A stretch of DNA of 64,000 nt from Mesocentrotus franciscanus (taxonomy: Eukaryota > Echinodermata > Echinoidea > Camarodonta > Strongylocentrotidae), in the NCBI GenBank assembly GCA_037976565.1, contig CP137679.1:5733710-5797709 (forward strand). Reading direction: 5' to 3'. Of this stretch, positions 38,001 to 51,000 are shown in pieces. The notes below the pieces were generated by a model. It was not told the DNA's origin. It saw nothing but the letters and a program-made list of their open reading frames with translations, and did no database searches. The position numbers and the translations under genes are program-made. How positions within the stretch are numbered: position 1 is the first letter of the stretch; every line of letters begins with the position of its first letter.

Positions 38001-41000
38001 CCATGACCCAAGTTTGGCGGTAATCCATCAATCGGTTCTTGAGATAACGCGATCACGAGCTATTTTTGCATACATAATGAGCCTTGTGACCTTTGACCTT
38101 GGACCTCGTGACCCCAAAATCTAATCACTTCATTAGCTCTGCAAGATACATACATGACCTGAGTTTGGCGGTAATCCATCAATTGGTTCTTGAGATAACG
38201 CGATCACGAAGCGGACGTACGTACGTACGTACGTACGTACGGACGGACGGACAACCAGAAAACATAATGCCTCCGGCTACGTTGTAGCGGAGGCATAAAA
38301 AGAGGTATTTGCTTAATCTTACCCTGTGTAATCTCTCTGATGTAATAAGGACTCGTCTCTCATGTAATAAACTGCAGAAAATATCAACAAAAATGAAAAC
38401 ATGTACCAGTATTCCTTGTATCACAAAATAATTTTCCTGTTTTGTTTAACTACAGTTGTTTGTGTCCCCATTCTTTGGAACACTCTCCCCGCCCATATTC
38501 AGTACTCGCCCACCACTGACATTTTCAAAAAGAATCTAAAAACTCATCTATTCCAAAAACAACCCCAATAACTATAAAATAAGTGTGAATTTGTATTACA
38601 ATGCCTACATTATGTCTTTTGTTAAATTGTTGCTGTTATTAATATAATATGTTAACTTTTTCAGGAATTTACATGTTATATTAATTTCTTTAGTAATGTT
38701 TGATTTTCTTGGTAATTTAAGTAATGTTAATTTGTTCAATTATGTTAGTAATATTTTATTTTCTATTTATATTTATAATGCTTGGGTTTCTTCAATGCAT
38801 TTACCACATGGAATCGGTTCAGTTTTTATTTGAACTTGTCTATCTTACAGTATTTTCTTCTTTATTTTCTTCTTTATTTTATGCTGTCAGGTATCTTTCT
38901 CTTTTGGGGGGAGATCACAGTATAAGATACCAAAATGCCAAATTCATAATACCACTTCAAATGAACATATGAACTTGTAATTCTTTATAATTTCTTGAAA
39001 TTTATAAACCCCACCTCCAGCCACTTCGGAGAAAGCACATGTACAAATGACCCCTAAATATCCACAGATCTTTTAAACATGGATAATGCCAACTTTGTTT
39101 ACTGCCAAAGTGACAGAGGCACTTCATGAATACCTTTTTGTTTGCCCTTTTGAAAAGAATACCTCCAGCTGTGTATCATAGAAAGTACTGTCCATGCATA
39201 ATTGAACAATAATTACATAACTTTCATGAACATGTATCCAGCATTCGTCTCAATGGGTTTTACAGTTTTGTACAAATGACCTTTATCTGCCCATGTGCAC
39301 ATCGTATCTCTGATTTTCTTGCTGCTTCTTACCACTGTATCTATATCATTAAGAATTTGAAATTTTGAATGGATTAAAATCATTCCATACCTAACAAACA
39401 GGATGATCATATTTTCTGGAGTTATAGCACTGAAATACTCTGTCATGTTTATCTGTAAAGAATAAAAAAAACAATTCATGAAACAATCAGTTTTGGTCAT
39501 TTCTAATTGTTCAAATTTCAATTCTAAATGATGATTCTGTATACTGATATTTCTTAGTAAACATGGTGCACATCTCATAATTTTAAGGATTTTACTAAAT
39601 TTTGAAAGGAATACACTGTACTAAATACCAGTCGACTTCATCTTGGGGCATAGTACAGTGGGCAATAGTTTCACTGAGCCCCTCTAAGCAGTCAATATTT
39701 GAAATAACAAAAGACAAGCTGCAATCAACAATATCAGACGTGTTCATAAGTCATGAATCTACAAGTTAAAAGAAACTTATCTGGGAACATTCATAACTAT
39801 TCCCCAATATAATAACGCAGACATGGAAAGCAACTTACATTTTCAGGAATACTAGGCAAGATTCTGGTGTCATCTGGGCAAGTGTGAAGCATTTCCTAAA
39901 AAACAAAGGTAACAAATAAATACAACAAAATATCTCAATAAATGTGAACCAGAAAATTACTGGTGAATGCTCTTTTCACAGCAATAAACTTTGTGAATTG
40001 CAAATAGAAGAGAAAATACAGTGTGTGATTCATTATTTCACAGATTGAAACTTTCATGAATCTGGAATAGTCATGCATGTCTTGCACACATTGCATTTTC
40101 TTTTCGGCTGAGATAAACCACTTTAATATAAAGAAAGAAAAGTAAATCAAAAAGCAAAGAGCCCAATTTTTCAATATCACACCAGATTACTATTATCCTT
40201 AGTAAAAAGGATCAATATTGAGTTTAATACTAATTCCCACAGATAGGACTTAAAGCAGGTGGTAGATGGCTGCTTTACTAAGAAGCATAAACTTACTTTC
40301 CGAGCAGTCATAGAAAAAAAAATCAATTTTAGCATCAACGTTCCTACTAATCATTATATGTGATTAATTAATTGGGTGGGGGAAATTATAAGTTGTAACA
40401 TTTTCTAGATATTACACACTTTGTAGTAGATCTAGCTTGCATCTTCCATTTTCCTCTACTGTTTTCTCAATCTGTTTTTTTCTTTCTAATCTTTCCTCTC
40501 TCTTCCAATTTTCTTGTACAAATGTTGGTAAGCATTTTTTGTTTTCTCAAACAAATATATATTTCTTTAGTTAATACTTCATCCAGCAGCTTTTGGCTTT
40601 CTGGAGAACATTTATTCACCAAAAATATACCTGTACGTCATTGCACAAATAAATAAAAATACATATCTTTCAAACTTTTGTAAAAAATTTGATGACCAAG
40701 ATTTGTACTAAATGTGTACAAGTACATGTATCAGCTTACTGATGTATTGCCACCTTCGCTGACAGTGATTCTGAGTTGCTTGCCAGGGCCAGGTACTTTG
40801 ACCTTATGGAGTTGCTCCAAGAGGGCGGTAGCAGCAGGCTCACAGCTAGTTTTCAGACTAGCAAGCTTGTTGAGAACTTTGTAGAAGATGTCAAACCATG
40901 GCAAGTAGCTTTGTCAAAAACACAAAGAAATAAAACAAGAATTTTTTTTTTTAAATTGATGAAAAAGTATTGTACAGTCCTTTCCATGATTTGTACGGAA

Positions 41001-44000
41001 GGTGATTTACACATCGTCATCTACATGTGTCTTGTAGTACATTGTATCCCCCAAACCACAGAATAAGTATTATAATGACTATGAGGGCTTCTTGAGAAAT
41101 CAGTGTTTTGAGTATTGCACTGGAATGTGCCATTCAGAAGATCACTGTAGTCCTTGGCCTATCTACTTTACATGTGTACTGTATATGTTTACAAAAAGCA
41201 GATGAGTGATGAGTGCATGCAGTTTGCAAGAGTTTGCACTTACCATTAATATGCTGATTTTGACTGTGCATAAATTGTTCTTATTTTTCACTTGTACACA
41301 TGGTAAGGGTTAATCAAACTAGCCATTCAAAAAGGAAATGAAGCACCCCTATACAACTAATGCAGAAAGGGTTTCAGAAAATGGCCCTTTCCATTAAAAA
41401 ATATGGAAAATTACTCGGGCTTATACTTTAATACTCTTTTTTGAGGGGGACGGGGTGTTAGAGGATGTACCTGAGAATGCAGATTGCAGTCTTGGCTCCC
41501 GGGGGATGTCGACAGAAGCCAAATCTTTGTAAATTGTCCATCCCAGTCAGAACAAATGTGAAGAGCTGACCAGCTGGATTGTACCTACAAGGCAAAAAGA
41601 GACATTTTTTCAAATTATTGTGCCTTCACAACAGGCTGCTTGACATCTAGGTATTTAATTTACTTCAAATGTTTTTCATGGTACGGATGCTTCTTCAGAT
41701 TCTAGAACAACTGTTTTCCTGGCGCTACTCTCTGGAAAACCACCTAAACTACTCCCCGACAATTGCCCCAAACCACAACCTGGGATGAACAATAAACATA
41801 CGTCCCAAGTATACAGATATTATTAACAAGGTACAGTTTGTAGTAATCACTTTGGGGATAGCAATCAGGCGTCGGGAGAGGTTGGAGAAGGGGGAGGGGT
41901 ACATTGTAATCATCCCAGAATAGTTTTGATTTGTACTGAAGGGATGCTCAGGTTTAGGGTTTGCCAGTGGTTGTCCAAGATGTTTAAATGTCCTGGGGGA
42001 TACAATACACATGTAGTTGCCTACACAAATCATTGCATTCAGCAGTGATAATTTGGAGTTTCAATCGCAGAATGCATGTTGCATCCTTTACTTCAAGTAC
42101 TGGTAGACATTCGTTGATAATCACAAATATGGCCAATATTGTATCACTAGAATTAAACCAGAAAGTTTATGACAATCGTATAAGTTTTAGGTGAACTTCG
42201 TAATGGACAACAACAAAATTAACACAGATGAAAGCACCTCTCAGGGTCGGGGATATACAGCGCTTTGCCAGAAAATTTAGCGATGTTTTGATGATGTCAC
42301 ATCAGGGACCAATCATGCATGAGCAGACAACACCCTATAACGTATGAACATACAGGTTTATTTTCAGAGCAATTATTTCTCAATACCGGTAATAAGAGTT
42401 TGACTGATTTTAAATAAGAACGTAATTCACACTATTTAAAAAGTGAGGTGATGCTGCATGATGCTGATAATTATAATCATATAATCATTCGGGGCAAGTA
42501 TAAAAGATCAATTAAAAAAACCAACTGAAATATCAGCCCACTTTCGAATTCGCAAGGCCATCCCAATAATAGAATGGACAGTGTTTGTTCCTGATTGAAA
42601 TGCTGCACATGTGTTTGTGTATGCAGCTGAATGTGTAATGGCATCTTTCTTATAAGCCATAGTGAAACTACAACTGATTTCTTTGTTTTTTTGTAACACT
42701 GCATTTTTTTCATCAAAATAAATCATGTCCAAAATTTAGATAGAGGCAACAGATTAACCAGTTACAATGACGCTGGTGAAGTAAGAGAAATACGTGAAGA
42801 GGAGAAACGGGCACTGATAATGTATGCATTGTTATGGGACATCATCTGCTTTAATACATTAATTGGGTTCCTTGAGTGACGTCAGAAATCTTGGCAGTGT
42901 TCAGAGAGCTTTCCAAGTGGGAATGTGGGGCAGTATCTTACCATTTTTAAATTGATAATAATTGTTACTTTGAACGTTTCCAAGTTGGAAATTTTGATAA
43001 CCTTGTTCGATCTTACCTTCCCTTTTGCAATGATACAAATTTTATCAATATTTAAAATCAATACACCTCAAGAAATTAGCACTAGAAGTGTACAACAAAC
43101 CAATTCATTAAAACATGAATGCAATAGTGTTTCAAGGTACATGTACTTTCTTTGCTATAGTTGTATGTCTACAGTATAAAATGTGCTCTATTCTTTCCTT
43201 ATAAAAGTGAAACCTGTACACATAAAGGCCGCAAAAGGGCAACATGAAAAGTGGTCTTTAAGTCTGTATCTATAGGCATGTGGTCTTTTACATGTATGTA
43301 CAGGTTCCTTTTGTACAGGGTTCAATAAGAAACTATATTCAAGAGATATGGAGAAAAAAAATTGTCTAATTAGACAGGTGGTCTTTCTATACAGGTGGAT
43401 GCCATTAAAAGCAGGTTTGACTGTACGTGTCCACAATTTTAATATTTTAGTCAATCATTATATACATAATATACTCAGTGTGTACCGGTGCACTAATTAT
43501 TGATATATCAGGCAAACTCCAGCAAGGCATTTTCTTTTTAGCTATCAGATCACACATACATGTACATGTAGCTATTAAAGGTATAAACATGTATGTTTGA
43601 ACTTTGAGCACATAAAGAGTGCACATGTAAGTAAACTGGTATTAATTGATGTGTATCAAGTCAAAAGGTATTTCTGTGATCATAGATTTTTCTTCCCAAA
43701 AATGCTTCTGTTGATAATTTTAGACCCTGTTTACAATGCCTTTTGCTAAAATCATCAATTCTGCGGATTCTTTTCTGAATGACTTGAGAGACTGCCTAAA
43801 TAGGATTTACCAGTAAAGGATGAATTTCAGATCACATTTCAGATCATATTTACAAGGTTATAGAAATGCACTAATCCCCTAGTCTGCAAGCACAGTCTCT
43901 AATTCTAATTTGACACATTACCACAATTCCTAGAGCCTTGAGCAGAGAATAGCTCTGTCAGTCTCTGGCTAGCTGTGTCTGTCAGAAGCAGCTAAAGAAC

Positions 44001-44989
44001 AGGGGAGTGTTTCACAAAGATCTTAAGTTGAACTTATCTCTATTGAAGTTGGACTTTAAAATTATGGAAAGCCGTTAGCATCTTTGAAAATATTTTGTAA
44101 AAGTTATTTATTTTTATTTTTTAGGCATAAAATGTTGATTCAAATCATTCATATTTTCTTTTACCAAGGAGATTTCATGTTCTTGATGTGGAATTTATGA
44201 AAAGTCTAAAATACTTTAATTTTTAGCTTTTGAATATATTTTAATTTAAGGCTACAAATGGTTCTCCATAATATTTAAGTCCAACTTAGAGTTAAGTTCG
44301 ACTTAGGATCTTTGTGAAACCCCCCGAGCCTATAGACAATAGTGTGCAGTAGACCATGCATTGTCTCTTTGTTTAGCCACTATTATGTACAATGATTGAC
44401 AAGGGTTTGCGCCTGCAAACTATTAAATCACCAACTTCATCAAACCAAGTTCCTGGATCAGTTGTTTGACGGTGCATGATGATGATCAGCTCAAATATTA
44501 TACATGTATTTGTTGAGTGACGGATGAGGAAATAGGGAGCAGAAAATGCATGCAAGATTCAATGAACAAAGTCATTAGCTTCATAACTGATATCATTATT
44601 TCTTGCTATTGATAATGTGCAGGTACAGTGCATGTAGGCACACAACATTTTCTGGGTATTCTTACAGCACCATATTGCAGCATGACAAAATCAATGTGCA
44701 CAGTAAAAAAAGATGTGAAAGATTCTATTAAGTTTCCAAAATATATTTTTCTGGATTCTTTTTTCTTTGTTTACTTTCTGAGGTATTTTATAAAATGATT
44801 ACAGGGAAATCTGATTCGAGAATGTTAGATTTAGGGGTTTGTGCTCCCCCTTAAAAATTAATATGCACAATAATATTACGTCTTGTTTGTTTGAGGGGAG
44901 GGAGGCTTTTCTGAGAGTATAGGAAGGTAGTACATGTAGCTAGGAAAACAACAAAATTCCCTCTCTTTTTCCCCCTTTGTATTAGGGTA

Positions 44990-45029
<40 letters not shown>

Positions 45030-48000
45030 TGTAAAATTGCATGTTGTACTGTACAAAAAGTACACAGTTAGTAGTAGTTGTGTACAGTAAAAACATACAA
45101 TTACATTTTGGCTTTGAAGTTTGTAAGCTCTATTCATAAGCTCCCTGGGCAAGTAATCTGTGAATAGATTAGTCATTCTAACCACATGTTTGGCAAAGAA
45201 GGTATGGGAAAAGTAATATCCATCCAACATTGATTTCCTGAGCTGGAGAAAGTGTATCGTCAGCTGCCTGCAAGAAGGCCAGAAGAGTTAGTTACTATTG
45301 TCAGTGTGTGGTAGTAACGGCCTCCTTGCGGGCCGCTGTAATAAAGGATTATAAACCATGATGCATAGCGGATAGAGAAATACATGAGACCTTGAGAACA
45401 CTCAGGACTAAAAATCATTTAATAATAACAATAATAATAATAACATGTCTTGTCGGGAGCAATGAGCGATTTAGCTCTCAGAAGCTTTAAGTATTGATAC
45501 TGTTCTCCCTGAGGGCCCTGCAATCATGTTATATACCTTGGTTTTACTATTGATATATGTACATTGGATGTAGCACTAGATTTTACCGCAATAATTATAA
45601 ACAAAAGAAAGGTCACTATTCGTGAATAAGTCATGCAAGTTTTTAGTTTTTAAATATTTCGTATCATTGTAAGTCCGGAAAGTTAAATTAGAGTGAAATC
45701 TACAGAAATTGTACCAGCGAAAGAAATACATGGGAGCAATGGGCGATTTAGCTCTCAAAAGCTCCAAAAGTGCGCTGATAAATTAACCAAGAGTTCTGGC
45801 AAAAAACAAATAAAATCACTGTAATATTAACTTCCAAAGTGCATAGGTTTTTTAAATCCCGAACTGGGCAATATACAGAGCAGGAAAGCAACAGCTGAGA
45901 AGTCATTTTAAGCTTTTTGCTTTTATTTACCAGCAAAATTAGTTTTTAATCTTACTATTGTCAGTCAATAGAGAAAAGCATCTCATGGTCATTTCCTTAA
46001 ACAATTTGAATAACACCGTTTTTCAATGTACATGTACATGTACATAACTCCATTGTATTTCAAATACACATGTCTGGAATTGCTTGAAAGTGTATGGTAA
46101 ATGATACCAAAAGGTATTCCTTTATTGGTCAAATTTTGTCAGTAAATCCATTAGTGACATTACCCTTTTCTTCAAATCTAAAAAGTAGAAAGATTTCATG
46201 TTCTTCTTTAAACAGTGAAATACTAAAGTTTCTTCTTTTAGCAAATTAGGTACGGTATGCCCCGGATTGCCCCCTATAAAATGGTATTGTACACTCTGGA
46301 AATAGAAGTACAAAAGACTTGACTTGATCTTGAACAAAATACAAATTCCTTCACTTTGCACTCTGTTCAAACAAAATATGAGAGCCATACAGATAGTGAG
46401 TATATTGCATGCCAAAGTTTGCACTATACAAATACCATTTGTAAATTGTATTTGGTAAAAGCAGGAAGAAATATGTGAAGACATTGTATTTAACAGCATT
46501 ACCTACAGTACATGTACATGTAGAGGGAAAATGTAAGCTTATTGGTCTAGAGGTATGTACATGTACATACTACATGCATATCACAATTACAAAGTTACAT
46601 CATTTTAGGTCTACTAACTTACTTTTGCATCAAATATACATGTACAAATGTAAATGAATTCATGTACAGTATGCTTGTTGACATTATTATTTCAAGTGGA
46701 GAGGGTTATCATATTGCATTCAGTTTTTTCACAAATATATATACAGGGTGTATGCAAGAAATCTTTAAATCGAGGACTTAAGAGCCAACTTCCTAGAGAC
46801 TTTGGAATCAAAGAAGCATTCCGTAAATTGTAGAATATACACTGATTTACGACACTGTAGTTTAATACAGAAAGACGCTCCTACTCATACATATACATGT
46901 ATACAGTGTACTAGTATATGATATATTTGTGTGCATAGTAATTCTTAAACACCTGTATGCATTGCCCCTGTCACTGCTATGCATGTATACAAGAAAGTGT
47001 AAACTCATCTGCTGAGATTCAGAATGGTGTTAGAGATGATATACCAAGCATATTTTTGTTAAATCCTTTATTTCATGGTTGACTGAGCACAGGTTAAAGG
47101 GATAATAGAGTACCGAAGCTGTGACGTCATAAAAATCTATTTTTTGAATTTCTCAATTTTTTCTTCATTTTCCGAAAGAGCACCAAAAATAATGCCCAAA
47201 TGTCAAAAACCAATTGAATATGTTAAGTATTTGCCGAGATATGACCATCTGAGTAAAAAGATTGCCTATGGGAACTCAGTGTTATATTGCTCTGGCTCAT
47301 AACATTAGGGATTGGGTAACTTTGTCTCAGATTCTGAAACAAAATCCTGGATTCAGCTCATTGTGCAATGATAATTATAAACCTTTAGGTCAATCAGGAA
47401 ATTTATGATTGGAAATCGAAATCAAATTTTGCATTTTCCTAATGGTTTTCATAACACTACAGTCTATAGGGGTAAATGAGTATAGTAAAACCGGTCACTC
47501 AAAGATTTTTACTTTTTTGAGGCACTTCATGATCATTTTGTAAGCGCAATTTGTTTATCGCTTCAATATTACACCATATCACAGACACTGATAAAACGTA
47601 GGGCTATGCATCTCAGATTTAAAATTGTTAAACGATGCCTTTAAAGGTGAAATTCTAGGATAATCCCAAATACTGAGATAATTACATCAATAGAAAGCTT
47701 TTAACCCCCAGAATAACACTAAATGGCGTTCAACCGACAAACCAAGTTCAGAATAGTTAATTTATGCGAGTAAACTCCACCAAAATCTCGAAGTCGGAAA
47801 CCCGGAAATGCACGGAATTGCCGGGTCCTCTATTCTTGACGTCACGACCGGGGATCATGGGCTGAGTGAGAGTGAATGCCAATGATATGCCCACGTAAAT
47901 GCTATCCTGTTAGAGCTTAGAATTTTTCTTGTTAACGAGTTTATGTGATAGATTTTCTGTTTTTATTTGAATGAAGAATAACTAAGCAACGTTTTCCAGT

Positions 48001-51000
48001 CGCTGATTTCTTTTTATATCCTCACATTATCCTTTTTGGTAGAGTTTTATAAAGACGGGTTTACTGCTTGGAAAATAAGGTTAAATCATATGCAGGTATG
48101 AATAGGCGGGTGTACATATACATTATCTTGTCATCAGATAAGGTACAGGAGCAGTTTTGTGAAATGAATAGGCCTAGAACTGTGACTGTAAATATCATGG
48201 ATATGTGTGACTGCCTCAAAAAAGGATACAGAACCAGTTAAATATTCATTTTAAATATATATATCTCACTTGAACGAGATCAAGCTTCCTCTATTTAGCG
48301 GACGACGTCTATGAACGATATTCATCCGCGAGTGATACGGCTCTTGAACGAACGTTCGTGAAGCGAGCGGAATCGGCAGGTAAGACCAGGCCGCTGCTCT
48401 AGGCGGCTTGTTGAACGCATGGCGCTAGGTGCTACTGCCGCTACTCCCCCGGCCCCGGCTGCAGGAACGTCGACATCTCCTTGCTCTCCGACTTCTCCAT
48501 CGCCTTTTCCCCTACTTGTACTTGCGTCCTCCCAACTTCCATCATCCTCGCCTGCACTCTCGTCCCTTTCTCCTTCATTACTTTCATCATCTTTCTCCAT
48601 AAACTCTTCAAAATCTATAAAAAGATCATTCTGGTCAAACTCTCCAGCCATTATCAATTGATATAATTATATAATATGTACCGTACGTGAATCGAAAGTG
48701 TATGTATAAAGCGAGCTAGACCGAACGCGAGAAAGACTCGAACAAAGCCAAACGACCGGATCCGCTTTACCGAGCACACAAAAACAATCTCACCAAATTC
48801 AACACACTCAAACAAAATTACATGGTGAAAATATCGACTAATAGCGCATCGTTGGCTTGTTTATGTCATAATTCTGAAAAGGGGAATTGATATTAGTACT
48901 ATGAAATATTAGGTGAAGGTGAAGAATTCTACATAGAGTTATGAAACTAAACTTTGAAACTAAATAGCAGAAATTCGTATCTCTCTGCCCATGTTTTTCT
49001 ATGGAACATCCGGGTACAAATGTACGTGAATATACTCGTCCCCGGGCGTGACGTCACAAATAGTGGACCAGCTCCGTGACTGACTTTCTAGGCAAAGAGA
49101 GGAGGCTATTTTTCGACATTTCAATTGAGGATATCCAGTAGCTAGAAGATTTTTGTGATATGCAATGAAAATGAACAACTTCGAAATAACATAGGCTTGC
49201 CAAATTAATGGACATTTATTGTCCTAGAATATGAGCTTTAAAGTACCAGAGCGAAGGTTTTAAAATGCTTTTATCCTTAATAATATTGGTATCATTGCAA
49301 AGGTAATGTTACAATCTTTCTAATAATTCATATTTACTTTTCAAAAATTGTTACAAAATTGACTAATCTGCTATAAAAAATGATGAATTTGCTACCCATT
49401 TTTTCCGCCCTCGATCAGCCCGCTGTTCGCTGGTACGATGTGTGACGTAATAGGTTGGGCACATGAGCGAGAGTGCTCCCAAGCCCCCTCACACAGTTCT
49501 GTCCGCTGCATGCATTATACGTATACGAAAGCCAGTCGAACGCGAAATATCCTATCACAATGTCCGAGCTTGAGGAAGAAGTTTTACTAAATTTAGATAT
49601 CGAAGTTGATGAGCACAGCTCCACAACTAGTAACAGTGATTTATTTGATTTTTTGTATGTTTTAGTATGCTATCTCCACGCCGGAGTTGCGGGTCAAAAA
49701 TGGATACGAAAGTACACTAGCGCCATGAAATTCCCAAGTTCGAGCTGCCTGAGCGAGCTGCCGCCCGCACCGGCCCCGCTGAACTGACGATCGATCCGTC
49801 ATGCATTGGGGTGACTGACTGGGCGAGACATTTTCTAATTTTTACAAAGTGTAGGGCTATTTTGGCAAATTTTACGGATAAAAAACAAAGAAGAATAGAT
49901 GTGAGATTATATTTTGCGAATACCAATTACATATATGCACCATAAATGGAACTGCACGACATAAAAATGCAAAGCCAAAGGGACTCTCGCGATTTATCAA
50001 CACTCAACAGCAATCACCAATCATCTTGCACATGCCAAGCCATGACCGAAAACTTCACAGCAAATTACACAAAACGGAAGAATATTTGGACAAATCGATC
50101 TGCACGATTCACCCCCGTATTACATTACATAATTTGCTTAATATGCAATAATAAAATGTAATTTCCTGATTTCGAGAGATTGTTATTCCACTTTCATCAA
50201 AGCTGGCTTAGGTATGAATCATTCGAAGTCTGGGTAATGTATACTGAATGCAAAATACCGCACGCGAGCTGAGCGAGAGCCGAGCGAGAGGCCTAGGAAT
50301 TTCGATCGTGCCCAACCTCTGACGTCATAAGTCTGTACTCCGTAATTTTATTTTTCAAGCCAGGAAAAGAAGTTCTGAGAAGGGTCTTGGAAAAAGCATC
50401 TTATCGCGTTTCATTTATATTTATAATACTTTAGAGCAGATGATTTGTGTTCATATTGGTGTAAGCTTTCAGTACATGTATAATTTGTCCATTTTGTGAC
50501 ATTTTGTGACATTTCTTCGCTCAGCTACTTTAAAGGAAAACTATGTAATGTCAGTGGATCATTTTACATGATTATGGAACCTGTTTCTCATAAGAACTGA
50601 AGTAATGACAAGATTTCCATAACCTTTGAGTCTTTGTTGAGTTTTGATGTGCTCAGTCAACCATATAAAACAGATTCAAAGTCAGCAGAGTGTCAGGAGA
50701 TCATTCACCAGTCCAGCACATACACACACTCAGGAATGATATACATCTTGTTAAAAAAACATGAACATGACCATTTTAAAGCATGATTATTCAAGTATGA
50801 CTTGATGGATACCACTGATTTTCATAGAAAACTTCCACAGGCACAGTCCCTTCTTACATGAAAATTGTTCAAAGCAATGCAATTCAGAAATGATGAGCTG
50901 CTCAGGGGAACATGGTACCTCATGAGTATGTTTTGCTGATTGGTATACTTTAAAGCCCGTCTGCACTAGTTTGGCCAGGAGGGATTAGACCACCCAGCGT

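Larger units (their letters stand above)
47075..50664. mobile_element. CpG-rich 3.6 kb block bounded by a 17-bp inverted repeat
   Basis: ATGGTTGACTGAGCACA at 47075-47091 is repeated exactly, inverted, at 50648-50664. Inside, TGACGTCA palindromes recur (near 47124, 47838, 49050, 50323), and two acidic ORFs lie in locally CpG-rich DNA (48322-48657 minus, 49560-49787 plus). It may be a transposon or a nested gene; no known domain is visible. Confidence 0.5.

Noticed and set aside
48419..48661. 80-aa Ser/Pro-rich plus-strand ORF
   Set aside because: It is the shadow of the acidic minus-strand ORF at 48322-48657, whose composition looks more protein-like.
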